In this document: piece after piece, positions 8,845 through 17,635 of the stretch
Position numbering within the stretch: position 1 is the first letter of the stretch
How the letters are laid out: each line of letters begins with the position of its first letter
Source: Clostridiales bacterium
GTDB lineage: Bacteria > Bacillota > Clostridia > Lachnospirales > UBA12420
Direction of reading: 5' to 3'
NCBI GenBank assembly: GCA_003452395.1
Contig: DMOI01000045.1
Coordinates: 14,481 to 78,480, forward strand
DNA: 64,000 nt
Notes under the pieces: generated by a model
What the model saw: only the letters and a program-made list of their open reading frames with translations
Told to the model about the DNA's origin: nothing
Database searches by the model: none
Translations under genes and position numbers: made by a program

Positions 8845-9547
8845 AAGATCCTTCCTTTCTAAAAATTAGTTTTAATACTGTACCAAATACAGGTTTTGAA
8901 ATTAAAAATAATAATGCGTATAATAAGCATGCTACAGGGATTATATGCCCTTTTATAAAAAGATTAAACTTTAAATCATTTTCACCCATTGCTGTGAGTA
9001 CCTTTATATCCTTTGGTAGTATCGATATTAGGAGTGCTGCTATTGCTGATAGAATACCATATTTATATGGGTCACTAATAAAAATTTCGTATGTACCTTT
9101 TGCCTTTTTGAATTTAGTTACAGAAACAATCCTTCGTATAAGTTCAATAACCTCTTGCTTTAGCTCTTTCTTATACTTATAGCTTTTCATGCTATTATAT
9201 CTTTCAATCAGATTTCCTTTTTTATATTCTTTTTCTTTTTCTACATTTTCAGTATTTTCACTATCTTGAGTTACTTCATCTTCATTACTCGCCTCATTAT
9301 TTATTTTTATTTCCTTATTTAAAACCTTAAATGCTGACTCTATTTCAGATTCTTTTATTTTGCTAGTAAATCTGACTAACCCAAATAACAATAAAATATC
9401 AGCATGTCCATCTATTTTATTGTCCCGTATAAGCTCAACCTCGAATCCCACAGGTATACAAAGGAGAGCGAATATAAACACTATTATACTCAATACTACT
9501 ATATATATAATTTTAAGTATCAATAAAACTATTCCTATAAAATCCAT
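8834..9547 (-). CDS. DUF2953 membrane protein (YtfI-like)
   Basis: A 237-residue protein with an N-terminal membrane segment (about 5-35), a charged middle rich in Glu/Asn/Lys and a C-terminal hydrophobic segment (about 200-225). Matches the DUF2953 family by order and by its partner ytfJ. Function unknown; presumed sporulation-related from the conserved pairing. Ribosome site AAGGAAG. Overlap with ytfJ implies coupled translation. Confidence 0.8.
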   Translation of the reverse strand: MDFIGIVLLILKIIYIVVLSIIVFIFALLCIPVGFEVELIRDNKIDGHADILLLFGLVRFTSKIKESEIESAFKVLNKEIKINNEASNEDEVTQDSENTENVEKEKEYKKGNLIERYNSMKSYKYKKELKQEVIELIRRIVSVTKFKKAKGTYEIFISDPYKYGILSAIAALLISILPKDIKVLTAMGENDLKFNLFIKGHIIPVACLLYALLFLISKPVFGTVLKLIFRKEGSYGI

Positions 9548-9561
9548 TTACATCTTCCTTT

Positions 9562-9912
9562 TTAAGAATTACTTTTCTTAAGTTGAGTATATAGCATCTT
9601 CGCAAGTCCAATTCCACCGTTTTCTGTAGCCTCTTTTGAGTACTGTGAATCTCTCATTTCCGTAAACATTGTTTCACCTTTACCTTTAGGAATCAAAGCA
9701 TCTTCATTATCTTTACTTAATGTATTTCTCATTTCCTTCATCATTTGCTCAATAAAATAATTTTCAAATTGTTTACACGCCTCTTTAAGTTCCTCATCAT
9801 TTTTTCCCTTTAGAGCGTCATCAGCCTTACTTTTCAAGCTATTTGTTTTTATACTATTACCTTGGCTAGTTGCCATATCTACAATACTGTTTATGCTTCC
9901 ATCCATTTTCAT
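9562..9912 (-). CDS. Rod-binding protein (FlgJ N-terminal domain-like)
   Basis: A 116-residue protein matching the rod-binding domain of FlgJ: ELKEACKQFENYFIEQMM, then a MFTEMRDSQYSKE segment and a C-terminal GGIGLAKMLYTQL. In flagellated bacteria it helps rod assembly across peptidoglycan; no muramidase domain is present. Start at 9912 follows AAGGAG by 9 bp. No other flagellar gene is in the window, so the motility link cannot be confirmed here. Confidence 0.82.
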   Translation of the reverse strand: MKMDGSINSIVDMATSQGNSIKTNSLKSKADDALKGKNDEELKEACKQFENYFIEQMMKEMRNTLSKDNEDALIPKGKGETMFTEMRDSQYSKEATENGGIGLAKMLYTQLKKSNS

Positions 9913-9931
9913 AACTTCCAACTCCTTTTTA

Positions 9932-10756
9932 TCAAATTTCTCCCTCAAATACAGTTTTAGCAGGTCCACTCATAAATACGTGATTATTATCCGTCCACTC
10001 AAAATTTAGGACTCCTCCTAGTAGTTCCACTTCTATTTTTCTAGATGTCTTACCATTTAATACACTAGCAACGGTACTCGCACAAGCAGCTGTCCCACAA
10101 GCTAAGGTTTCTCCTACTCCTCTTTCCCAAACTCTAACTCTTATTTTATCAACTGATATAACTTCTATAAATTCAACATTTGTTTTATTAGGAAACAATG
10201 TATGATTTTCTATCTTTCTGCCTATTTTCTCTACATCTATTTTATCGACATCTTCTACAAAAACTATAGCATGTGGATTTCCTGTAGATACTGCAGTTAT
10301 CCTGTAAGCATTACCATCTATAATAAACTCCTCATCTATAACTATATCTTTGTTAAAAATAATAGGAACATTTTCTGATTTCAATATCGGCTCACCCATA
10401 TCTACTTTTACATTTTCTATTATACCATCTTTCACAATAAGTTCAAGCTTTTTTATACCACCTAAAGTTTCTATCAAAACCTCTTGTTTATTAGTCATTT
10501 TATTATCATATATGTATTTTCCTGTACATCTTATACCATTTCCACACATTTCAGCTTCTGAACCATCCGCATTAAATATTCTCATGCGAAAATCAGCTGT
10601 ATTTGACTCACATATTAAAATCAAGCCATCTGCACCTATTCCGAAATGCCTATCACATTGCTTTATAGCAAGCTCGCTTGGTTTGTCTATTTTTTCATTT
10701 ATATCATTTATCATAACAAAGTCATTTCCCAAACCATGCATTTTTGTAAACTTCAT
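9932..10756 (-). CDS. dapF: Diaminopimelate epimerase
   Basis: Converts L,L- to meso-diaminopimelate in lysine and peptidoglycan synthesis. Both catalytic cysteines are visible, in EMCGNGIRC and in GETLACGTAAC. N-terminal MKFTKMHGLGNDF is canonical. 274 residues. Start at 10756, 8 bp from AGGGAG; an upstream in-frame GTG/ATG pair lies too close to the ribosome site. A 19 bp gap separates it from the rod-binding gene, so they are likely co-transcribed. Confidence 0.97.
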   Translation of the reverse strand: MKFTKMHGLGNDFVMINDINEKIDKPSELAIKQCDRHFGIGADGLILICESNTADFRMRIFNADGSEAEMCGNGIRCTGKYIYDNKMTNKQEVLIETLGGIKKLELIVKDGIIENVKVDMGEPILKSENVPIIFNKDIVIDEEFIIDGNAYRITAVSTGNPHAIVFVEDVDKIDVEKIGRKIENHTLFPNKTNVEFIEVISVDKIRVRVWERGVGETLACGTAACASTVASVLNGKTSRKIEVELLGGVLNFEWTDNNHVFMSGPAKTVFEGEI

Positions 10757-10856
10757 GAACATCACTCCCTTGTTTATTTCATATATCTAATTTTACCCTT
10801 AAACCATAAAAAAAGCAAGACTTTTTTTCTTGCTTTTGGAAATTATTGGTTTTTAT

Positions 10857-11579
10857 TTAGGTCAGCTTTTGTTTTAAATATTCAAGTTCCCTCGCTGTGA
10901 GCATCCTGTACTCTCCAACTGGCAATTCTCCTAGTTTCAGGTTACCTATAGATATTCTTTCGAGTTTGATTACCTCATGTCCAATCTTTTCACACATTTT
11001 CCTTACTTGTCTATTCCTACCTTCATGTATTGTTATCATTAATTCACAGTTTTTATCAAATATTTTATTAACACTTACTTTTGCAGGCTGTGTTTTTTTA
11101 CCATCTATACTCACACCTTTTCTCATTTGCTCTAACTTTTCTTCAGTTGGTATTTCTTTTACCTTTGCTAGGTAAGTCTTTGCTATTTCCTTACTTGGGT
11201 GAGTTAGTTTATATGTCAAGTCTCCATCATTCGTAATCAAAAGTAGCCCTGTCGTATCGTAATCTAGCCTACCCACTGGATATACCCTTTGTTTGACTTT
11301 TTTGAGCAAACTAAGTACACTCGGTCTATCAAATTGATCTTTTGCTGTTGTTACATACTTTGCAGGTTTATTCATAATTATATATATATGTGCCGTTGCT
11401 ACCTTAACTGGCCTTCCCTCGCAAGTCACATTAACTTGTTGTGGGTCTACCTTTGTCCCAAGCTCCATAATCTTTTTTCCATTCACTATAACCTTACCTG
11501 CAAGTATCAACTCTTCAGCTTTTCTCCGAGATGCTACTCCCGCATCAGCCAAAAATTTTTGCAACCTCACTTCACCCAT
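10857..11579 (-). CDS. rluB: Ribosomal large subunit pseudouridine synthase (RluB/RsuA family)
   Basis: A 240-residue enzyme with an N-terminal S4 RNA-binding domain (VRLQKFLADAGVASRRKAEE) and an RsuA/RluB catalytic domain with GRLDYDTTGLLL, whose Asp is the nucleophile, and the GRNRQVRKM motif. Likely forms pseudouridine near position 2605 of 23S rRNA. Start at 11579 after GAGGAG; it overlaps the 3' end of the coiled-coil gene by 8 bp. Confidence 0.94.
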   Translation of the reverse strand: MGEVRLQKFLADAGVASRRKAEELILAGKVIVNGKKIMELGTKVDPQQVNVTCEGRPVKVATAHIYIIMNKPAKYVTTAKDQFDRPSVLSLLKKVKQRVYPVGRLDYDTTGLLLITNDGDLTYKLTHPSKEIAKTYLAKVKEIPTEEKLEQMRKGVSIDGKKTQPAKVSVNKIFDKNCELMITIHEGRNRQVRKMCEKIGHEVIKLERISIGNLKLGELPVGEYRMLTARELEYLKQKLT

Positions 11580-12039
11580 TTTTATTCTCCTCATCTTCGT
11601 CTTCTCTAACGAACAGCTTCAAATTGCTTACATCTTCATTCGGTTTATTATATTTAGTCTCTGACTTATTTTTATACTCCTCATGTTCAGCAACTTTTTC
11701 ATATACTGCATCTATTTTATATTTTATGTACTCATTATCTTTGTGTAGCACACCCACTTCATTAGCTAGCTTTTGATCTACTTCATCAATTTTTTTCGTT
11801 AGTTTTAATTCTACTCCATCAATTCTTTTCGTTAGCTTTTGATCTACTTCATCAATTCTTTTCGTTAGTTTTAATTCTACTCCATCAATTCTTTCAGTCA
11901 ATCTTTGCTCCATAGCATACATTTTTTCGTTAAGCTTCTTAATATCATCCTTGATATCATTCTTAATATCGTCCCTTGCAACATTTACCTCTTCTTTCAC
12001 TATAAATCTAATTTGCCTCAATAATTCGTTATTATCCAT
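11572..12039 (-). CDS. Coiled-coil protein with tandem 11-residue repeats
   Basis: A 155-residue, highly charged helical protein of unknown function. The middle consists of alternating 11-residue units, LTKRIDEVDQK and LTKRIDGVELK, encoded by 33 bp repeats in a 66 bp higher-order array (11766-11897). Hendecad spacing favours a long, slightly right-handed coiled coil. No membrane segment. Start at 12039 follows GAGGAGG by 9 bp. It overlaps rluB by 8 bp. Similar small coiled-coil proteins often vary in repeat number between strains. Confidence 0.75.
   Translation of the reverse strand: MDNNELLRQIRFIVKEEVNVARDDIKNDIKDDIKKLNEKMYAMEQRLTERIDGVELKLTKRIDEVDQKLTKRIDGVELKLTKKIDEVDQKLANEVGVLHKDNEYIKYKIDAVYEKVAEHEEYKNKSETKYNKPNEDVSNLKLFVREDEDEENKNG
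11766..11897. repeat. 33/66 bp tandem repeat inside the coiled-coil gene
   Basis: Two 33 bp units alternate, giving near-identical 66 bp blocks. Each unit encodes 11 residues, so changes in copy number keep the frame. Confidence 0.85.
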
Positions 12040-12090
12040 CTTTAATAGCCTCCTCAAAATTTATTATCCTTATTCTTGTATTTTATTGCA

Positions 12091-12642
12091 TTATATATAA
12101 TCTTTGATCAATTCTAATAATTCATCCCAATTTTTAACTTCAAGACCTGTCCAATGTTCCGATACATCATATTTCTTATCAGTCAGACATATTTTTACTT
12201 TTGCATTTACTTCATCTAAGTTATTTGCATTATCATCTATAAAAATATAGTCTTCCATGTTTAATAGGGATTTACTTACATTCGTTATAAACATACTTCC
12301 TTTTACAAATGGTAATTTATCATGAATAAATTTTGCTTTAATAATGTGATTATGATATGAACCAATTGTGCAGATTATTACCTCTGTCTTTTCACAAAGA
12401 TACTTTATCCCCTCAAGTGCACCTTCTTTCATATTTATTTCACTATAAAAATCCTCTCTTTCGACAAGTTCCCATACATCTCTTATTAACGGGAATACAT
12501 CTTTCCAATTATAGCAATACATATCTTCAAATTTTACTTTTTTATATCCTTCTTTATCTTTATAATGCTCATTATACAAATCTACTGCCCGCTTTTTTGT
12601 TTCAACAATTACTTCATCAAAATCAAGTATTATTCCTTTCAT
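12091..12642 (-). CDS. HAD-type 5'(3')-deoxyribonucleotidase-like phosphatase
   Basis: A 183-residue haloacid-dehalogenase-fold protein. Motif I is DFDEV (nucleophile Asp and general acid Asp), motif II the Thr-type TEVIICTIGS, and motif III/IV FIDDNANNLDEV. It resembles the NT5C family that removes phosphate from deoxynucleotides. Start at 12642 after GAGGTGATG. It closes a three-gene set with cytidine deaminase and a nucleoside/nucleotide kinase, which supports nucleotide turnover. Confidence 0.75.
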   Translation of the reverse strand: MKGIILDFDEVIVETKKRAVDLYNEHYKDKEGYKKVKFEDMYCYNWKDVFPLIRDVWELVEREDFYSEINMKEGALEGIKYLCEKTEVIICTIGSYHNHIIKAKFIHDKLPFVKGSMFITNVSKSLLNMEDYIFIDDNANNLDEVNAKVKICLTDKKYDVSEHWTGLEVKNWDELLELIKDYI

Positions 12643-12658
12643 AACTCTATCATCACCT

Positions 12659-13051
12659 CTACAATTTATACCCATGTGGGAATAGTTCCTTTAGCGTATA
12701 CACTTTTATATTTCCATCTTTATCTTCTAATATTATCTCCACATTTTCTGACATGAATTCGTACATTACCTGTCTACATATCCCACATGGAAAAGTCTCA
12801 TCACCTAAGCTTGAAACTACTGCTACCGCTACAAAATCGTGATTTCCATCTGTTATAGCTTCAAATATGGCATCTCTCTCTGCACATACTAAAGATCCGA
12901 AAGACTTTGATTCTATGTTACACCCTTTGTAAATTTCCCCATTTTCAGTTAAAATAGCCGAACCTACTTTCAACTTTGTGACAGGTGCATAGGCTTTTTG
13001 CATTTCTTCTTTTGCTATATCAATAAGCTTTCTTCTAATTTGATCATTCAT
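12659..13051 (-). CDS. cdd: Cytidine deaminase
   Basis: Deaminates cytidine/deoxycytidine. Zinc site: the first Cys with catalytic Glu in VCAERDA and the paired cysteines of PCGICRQ; the substrate-binding CNIESKSFG corresponds to the usual NVENASYG. 130 residues, tetrameric-class length. Start at 13051 after GAGGT. Between a P-loop kinase (1 bp gap) and a phosphatase, so translated as part of a salvage operon. Not next to era or dgkA as in Bacillus. Confidence 0.93.
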   Translation of the reverse strand: MNDQIRRKLIDIAKEEMQKAYAPVTKLKVGSAILTENGEIYKGCNIESKSFGSLVCAERDAIFEAITDGNHDFVAVAVVSSLGDETFPCGICRQVMYEFMSENVEIILEDKDGNIKVYTLKELFPHGYKL

Positions 13052-13052
13052 A

Positions 13053-13637
13053 TTATACCTCTTTCATTTCAAGTAACTTTGCTATATCAGCTTTTGCCTC
13101 ATCAAAACTATCTGTATATATATCTATCACTTTTATATTTTCTGTTAAAGATTTTATTTCATTCATTACCTCATCATAAACATGTTGTTGTTTTGTACTA
13201 TTTTCTATATTAAACATTAATGCGTGGTGACTCGGTTTGCCGCCTCTCTCCATTCTCTCAGCAAAAAGATTTACATCCCTTATTTTTAAATTAAAAAGAT
13301 ATATATCAAAATCTGCTAAATCTATCTTTGTAATTAGACTTTTAAAAACTTTACTATAATCATAACTCCTATATCCTAACCTACAATAAACATATTCTGT
13401 TATAAATATTCTATCGAATAACAGATTAACACCACAATCTTCCATCATAGCTACGTAGTTTACCAGATTTTTATACATTATTTCTGAGCGTTTTCTAGCC
13501 TCTTCCTCTGTTTTGTATTTACTCCCTGTGAGTCTATATAAATTTGTATAAACTATTTTTTCCCTCAACCAATTTGTAAGTCCTGTTTTACCTACCCCCT
13601 GTGGTCCTTCTAAAATTATTAATTTTTCTTTTGCCAT
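13053..13637 (-). CDS. P-loop nucleoside/nucleotide kinase (thymidylate kinase-like)
   Basis: A 194-residue kinase with Walker A GPQGVGKT at residue 11 and LLFDRIFITEYVY, whose Asp-Arg resembles the DRx motif of deoxynucleoside and dNMP kinases. The lid segment is ERMERGGKPSHH. The substrate cannot be read from sequence; co-location with cdd and a nucleotidase suggests a pyrimidine deoxynucleoside or dNMP. Ribosome site GAGGAGG. Related enzymes are common in phages and in Clostridia. Confidence 0.72.
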   Translation of the reverse strand: MAKEKLIILEGPQGVGKTGLTNWLREKIVYTNLYRLTGSKYKTEEEARKRSEIMYKNLVNYVAMMEDCGVNLLFDRIFITEYVYCRLGYRSYDYSKVFKSLITKIDLADFDIYLFNLKIRDVNLFAERMERGGKPSHHALMFNIENSTKQQHVYDEVMNEIKSLTENIKVIDIYTDSFDEAKADIAKLLEMKEV

Positions 13638-13714
13638 AACAATAGCCTCCTCTTTTGTTTTTCCGAGATCCCTCAGTCACTATCGTGCCAACTCCCTTAT
13701 CAAGGAGCCGTTTC

Positions 13715-14872
13715 TCATTCTTTGATTATCTTAATCTCATTTGGCACTATACTAATCCACGTCTTACCTTTGTTTAGTACAAGCGATTTGCCATCTTCAT
13801 ATGTATATTCTACTTCGGCTTTATGATTTGATTTTGACCATTTTATAGGTATAATCTTTCCATTAGTTAGGTATAAAGCTTCTCCGTCAGACACTGTATC
13901 TATATTTTTTCTTCCATATGAGTCATTTTTAATTGGACTAACTTTTGAATATTGTATTATTACATTAGTGAACTCCAATTGCTTGCCTGTGTCTGCATCA
14001 ATGTGAGGTGCAGCAAATTGGAAACGTTTATATGTATCAGAACTTTCATTATATTCAAAAACTGATTTTTGATAATAAGAATATGGTATAGTAATCTTTG
14101 TACACAAACCCCAATCATCAGTATTTAATATTTCATCACTAAACTTAAACATTGGTTTATAATCTTCATCATTTTCCACTTCATACTTTGCTAGTTTCCA
14201 TGCAGCTTTTATCTTTTTCCCGCTTGTGTATGCACTATGTTCTAGTCCACTTGACTTTTGTCTTTCCTTATCTCTCCACGTCATTATAGCCTCATATTTA
14301 GGATTAATACCGTCTATACTCGGTACATCAAGGTCCGCTATAGCCTCTGTTGCTTGATCACTATGACCAAAATGAACATATATTGCATCATTATCAAATG
14401 CATAATCCATAAAATAATGCCTTGCACTTCTTATAGGACCTATCTTGTCCACATTTAAGTCTTGAAAAATGGCCATAAGTCTTACAAACTCTCCCTCAAC
14501 AGGTACTTCATATATTATATCTGCTTTAGAAATACCACTTTGTGGTGTTGCCTTTTTATGATTATTTATCATAACTGCAACCGCACGTTTTTTGAGTTCG
14601 TCTTTATCTATAGGTAGTCCCGAAAGTGGACTTACGCTCTTTTCTTTATTATCACCTGTTTCACCTTTATCATTTGTGTCACCTTTATCATTTGTATTCT
14701 CATTTACAATATCAGACTTTTCATCCAAATTAACAAATGCAGGTTTTGCATCAAACTGACTTGCTACCACCCAACCTATTCCGAAAATAGCTATCAAAAA
14801 TATTATTAATTTTTTATAATTAATTTTAGTTTTTACACTGTTCTGACTAGTTTTCTGTATTTTTCTTTTCAT
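13715..14872 (-). CDS. DUF3048 (YerB-like) membrane-anchored extracellular protein
   Basis: A 385-residue protein with a basic N-terminus and one membrane segment (about residues 21-40) without a lipobox cysteine, a low-complexity NDKGDTNDKGE linker and then a DUF3048 domain (from about residue 75: SPLSGLPIDKDELKKRAVAV, DIIYEVPVEGE, IGPIRSARHYF) with its C-terminal companion domain. Function unknown; YerB homologues are exported. Start at 14872 after GGGGGG. Confidence 0.85.
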   Translation of the reverse strand: MKRKIQKTSQNSVKTKINYKKLIIFLIAIFGIGWVVASQFDAKPAFVNLDEKSDIVNENTNDKGDTNDKGETGDNKEKSVSPLSGLPIDKDELKKRAVAVMINNHKKATPQSGISKADIIYEVPVEGEFVRLMAIFQDLNVDKIGPIRSARHYFMDYAFDNDAIYVHFGHSDQATEAIADLDVPSIDGINPKYEAIMTWRDKERQKSSGLEHSAYTSGKKIKAAWKLAKYEVENDEDYKPMFKFSDEILNTDDWGLCTKITIPYSYYQKSVFEYNESSDTYKRFQFAAPHIDADTGKQLEFTNVIIQYSKVSPIKNDSYGRKNIDTVSDGEALYLTNGKIIPIKWSKSNHKAEVEYTYEDGKSLVLNKGKTWISIVPNEIKIIKE

Positions 14873-14915
14873 TTTACCCCCCATAAATCTCAGTTAAATT
14901 ATTTAATTCCTTCAC

Positions 14916-15085
14916 CGTAGGGGCCGTGCATATGTGCCGGCCCGTCTTGGGCGTACTATAAATTATAATATAACCTATTATTATAACAACTTTTTTTATC
15001 TTTTTTTCTCATATCTCATGCTTATCAACTACATTTAATTCGTTGGCTATTCAGGACGGGCTGGCACATAGGCACAGCCCCTACG
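14916..15085. repeat. Palindromic intergenic element, family B
   Basis: 31-bp inverted arms at 14916-14946 and 15055-15085 (CGTAGGGGC..GTGC.TATGTGCC..GCCCGTC, four mismatches) enclose an AT-rich core. It has no open frame and looks like a non-autonomous miniature element. Nothing else is visible between the DUF3048 gene and dgkA/PAP2. Confidence 0.75.
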
Positions 15086-15129
15086 TTTAGATAAGAGGTA
15101 TCTCTATTCTTGAACCTTAACACCTTTTC

Positions 15130-15837
15130 TTAGCTAAACACCTGAAATATAAGTACGGTAACTAGCGTTCCTAGTGCTGCACCAGCAATAACCTGTAGTA
15201 TACTATGTATTTTACCCTCTACCCTGCTCTGTGCAACTAGAAAAGCTAAGAAATATGCTAGACTTATAACTAAAACACTCTTTCCTTTATCTACAAAGCA
15301 TATCGCAGTAGCTATTGCAAATGATATCGAGCTATGCCCACTCGGCATTCCGCCACGCAAAAATCTTGTATATCCTGTAAATGCTTTTATACCAACCGTT
15401 AACACTAAAACTATAAGTATTGCGATTAGCGTTATATAATAATTCATTTGGCTAATCTTTTGGAATAGATTTATAGAGTGTTTAGCTATTTTTGTATAAA
15501 ATAATACATATCCAACTAATACTGCACACAAAGTCGCCACGAACACAGCTCCAGCTGCTACATCTTTAGCTTTTTTAGCTAATGCATGCCTACTTTTTCC
15601 ACAAACCAAATCCACAACGCACTCAATAGAAGTATTTACAAGCTCCATACAAATTACTAGAGCTAAAGTAAATATCAGTATCAAAAGCTCTGTGGTTGAA
15701 AAATTAAAGAATAGTGCAAGCACAAGCACAATTAGCGATGAGATTAAATGTATCCTCAAGTTTCTTTCTGTTCTTATAGCTCTTACAACACCAAGCAGTG
15801 CATTATTAAAACTATCAAACAAACTTTTGTTTTTCAT
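15130..15837 (-). CDS. Undecaprenol/diacylglycerol kinase fused to PAP2 phosphatase
   Basis: A 235-residue two-domain membrane protein. Residues 1-115 are a DgkA-type lipid kinase with the signature ELVNTSIE and the GKSRHALAKKAKDVAAGAV segment. Residues 130-235 are a PAP2 phosphatase with KX6R (KAFTGYTR), PSGHSS and SRVEGKIH. The Asp that usually follows the third motif (SRX5HX3D) is Gln here. Together they could recycle undecaprenyl pyrophosphate/phosphate. It overlaps ybeY by ATGA. Confidence 0.9.
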   Translation of the reverse strand: MKNKSLFDSFNNALLGVVRAIRTERNLRIHLISSLIVLVLALFFNFSTTELLILIFTLALVICMELVNTSIECVVDLVCGKSRHALAKKAKDVAAGAVFVATLCAVLVGYVLFYTKIAKHSINLFQKISQMNYYITLIAILIVLVLTVGIKAFTGYTRFLRGGMPSGHSSISFAIATAICFVDKGKSVLVISLAYFLAFLVAQSRVEGKIHSILQVIAGAALGTLVTVLIFQVFS

Positions 15838-16280
15838 CTATCTAAACCTACTCTCACTAAAATATCTTCTTGCCTTTTAAACATTTCCTCTTCATCTTCT
15901 TTGTTTTCATGATCGTATTCTAAAAGATGTAACATGCTATGTACAGTAAGAAACCCGATTTCTCTTTTAAACTCGTGTCCATACTCATTTGCTTGCTCAC
16001 GAGCTTTATCTAAAGATATTACAATGTCTCCAAGCATGATTTCTTTTGTTTCGGGATTCTCATCACCTAAAGGAAATGACAAAACATCAGTAATCTTATC
16101 TTTATCTCTATACTGATTATTTAGCATTTTTATTTCATCATTTGTTACAAACGAGAGGCTTATCTCCACATTTTGAGTATAATTCTCGTATACTAAAGTC
16201 TCAGTTATAACATTTTCTATTATACTTTTTATATCTTCACCAATCTCACAGTCCGTTCTATTATCATAAAAAATCGTCAA
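15834..16280 (-). CDS. ybeY: Endoribonuclease YbeY (rRNA maturation factor)
   Basis: Metal-dependent RNase for 16S rRNA 3' maturation and ribosome quality control. The zinc motif HSMLHLLEYDHE supplies three histidines; RDKDKITDVLSFP is the other conserved block. About 148 residues. The frame opens at a GTG (16292) that overlaps the GGGAG site; the TTG at 16280 is 10 bp downstream of GGGAG and is preferred, with moderate certainty. It is followed by the kinase/PAP2 fusion, as in the yqfC-ybeY-dgkA order of Bacillus, without phoH and yqfF. Confidence 0.95.
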   Translation of the reverse strand: MTIFYDNRTDCEIGEDIKSIIENVITETLVYENYTQNVEISLSFVTNDEIKMLNNQYRDKDKITDVLSFPLGDENPETKEIMLGDIVISLDKAREQANEYGHEFKREIGFLTVHSMLHLLEYDHENKEDEEEMFKRQEDILVRVGLDR

Positions 16281-16399
16281 ATCAAACCACACTCCCAGAA
16301 AAATACAAATAAATGTTAAACAAATATTTGTTTTATTATAACAAAAAAAGAAGACATCTGCAAGTGCAAATACCTTATTTTTAATTTTTTAAATTATAA

Positions 16400-17623
16400 T
16401 TATGGCACATCTTTCGTTTCAGAGGTTTCAGGCGTTTCTGTATTTTCGATTGTTTTATTTTGACCTATTTTCTCAATTAACACTGCAATTCCATTTACCA
16501 TTATTCTCTTTCCTTTAAAACCATAATCAAACCTGACATCTATTATTCTTGTATCATCTGATACTTCCAAAGATATATTTTCATATATTTTTTTTTGAAG
16601 TCTTCTTTTCGCCTCATCTATCGTATATATCGTCTTTTCAAGTCTATACTCTGCATACTCATTTAATACAAACCCAAACTTATTTTCTTTAATAAATGGA
16701 TCAAGTGATATATATCTTTCTTTTTTTTCAAAAAGACTATTTTGTGGTCTTGTCTTTATAAAATCAAACTTTCCAAAATGTAAATCTAGTTGCAATTCTC
16801 TATAAACATTTCCCGTATAAGTTTTTTTAGCAACCTCGAGTTCTTGTTCTTCTTTTATAAATAAATACATTTTTCCTTCTATCTTTGCATTTGCATGTAC
16901 ATATTTTTTTAGTATTTCCCCATCTTTTTCTACATCTATCTCTCCACTAACTAAAATATCACCCTCATTTACAACATCCTTTGCTTTTACCTTTGGTACA
17001 CCACTTAGTGTTACTATATCATGTATTATAGCTTTTTTATCTGCTACTATATCACATGGTGTACTTTCTAGTGATTCAGAAGTTTTTACCACAGTTTCAA
17101 CGATGTCAATATTCACACTAGTTCCTTTTTGATATATATTTAGCCATGCTATATCTCCTATCTCTCTATAAAGTGAATTTACTACATTATCATAGTTTAT
17201 TACAAATTCGGGCTTGCCTTTACTAAGTCCTGCAGCTTTTGCCACTGCCAAAATCTTTTCATCATCTATTCTTTCTGTCCCATAAACATTAATATCTAGT
17301 ACTATATTAGATAAAATCATTAGTACTGTAAGCGTTAAAAATATTCCAATAACAAAGATTTTTCTTCCTCTATATTTATTAATCAAAAATGGCAATCCGT
17401 ACTTTTTTATGATTTTTACTTTGGTATGTGTACCTTTTAAGATGCTCTTTATCCTCCAAAAATCCGTAAGAGAAATATTCATTTCGATATAGTTACTTTT
17501 TAATATTATCCGCCATAATAGAATGGAGCTGGTTGCAAATCTATTTATAATTTTTTCTCTTTGGAACCCAAATATTCTTATTCTAACGTATCCTCTAAAG
17601 AACTTCGGTATATTGTAAGACAT
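16400..17623 (-). CDS. yqfD: Sporulation protein YqfD
   Basis: A 407-residue SpoIV-type membrane protein with one central transmembrane segment (about residues 85-110) followed by a large domain outside the cytoplasm. It belongs to the YqfD family under SigE control in the mother cell; the exact role is unresolved. N-terminal GYVRIRIFGFQREKIINR is typical. It begins 12 bp downstream of yqfC after GAGGTG. The C-terminus is a short Thr/Glu/Pro tail. Confidence 0.9.
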   Translation of the reverse strand: MSYNIPKFFRGYVRIRIFGFQREKIINRFATSSILLWRIILKSNYIEMNISLTDFWRIKSILKGTHTKVKIIKKYGLPFLINKYRGRKIFVIGIFLTLTVLMILSNIVLDINVYGTERIDDEKILAVAKAAGLSKGKPEFVINYDNVVNSLYREIGDIAWLNIYQKGTSVNIDIVETVVKTSESLESTPCDIVADKKAIIHDIVTLSGVPKVKAKDVVNEGDILVSGEIDVEKDGEILKKYVHANAKIEGKMYLFIKEEQELEVAKKTYTGNVYRELQLDLHFGKFDFIKTRPQNSLFEKKERYISLDPFIKENKFGFVLNEYAEYRLEKTIYTIDEAKRRLQKKIYENISLEVSDDTRIIDVRFDYGFKGKRIMVNGIAVLIEKIGQNKTIENTETPETSETKDVP

Positions 17624-17635
17624 ATATGTACACCT

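Noticed and set aside
9562..9912. Flagellar gene cluster
   Set aside because: Only the rod-binding domain protein is present, no other flagellar gene.
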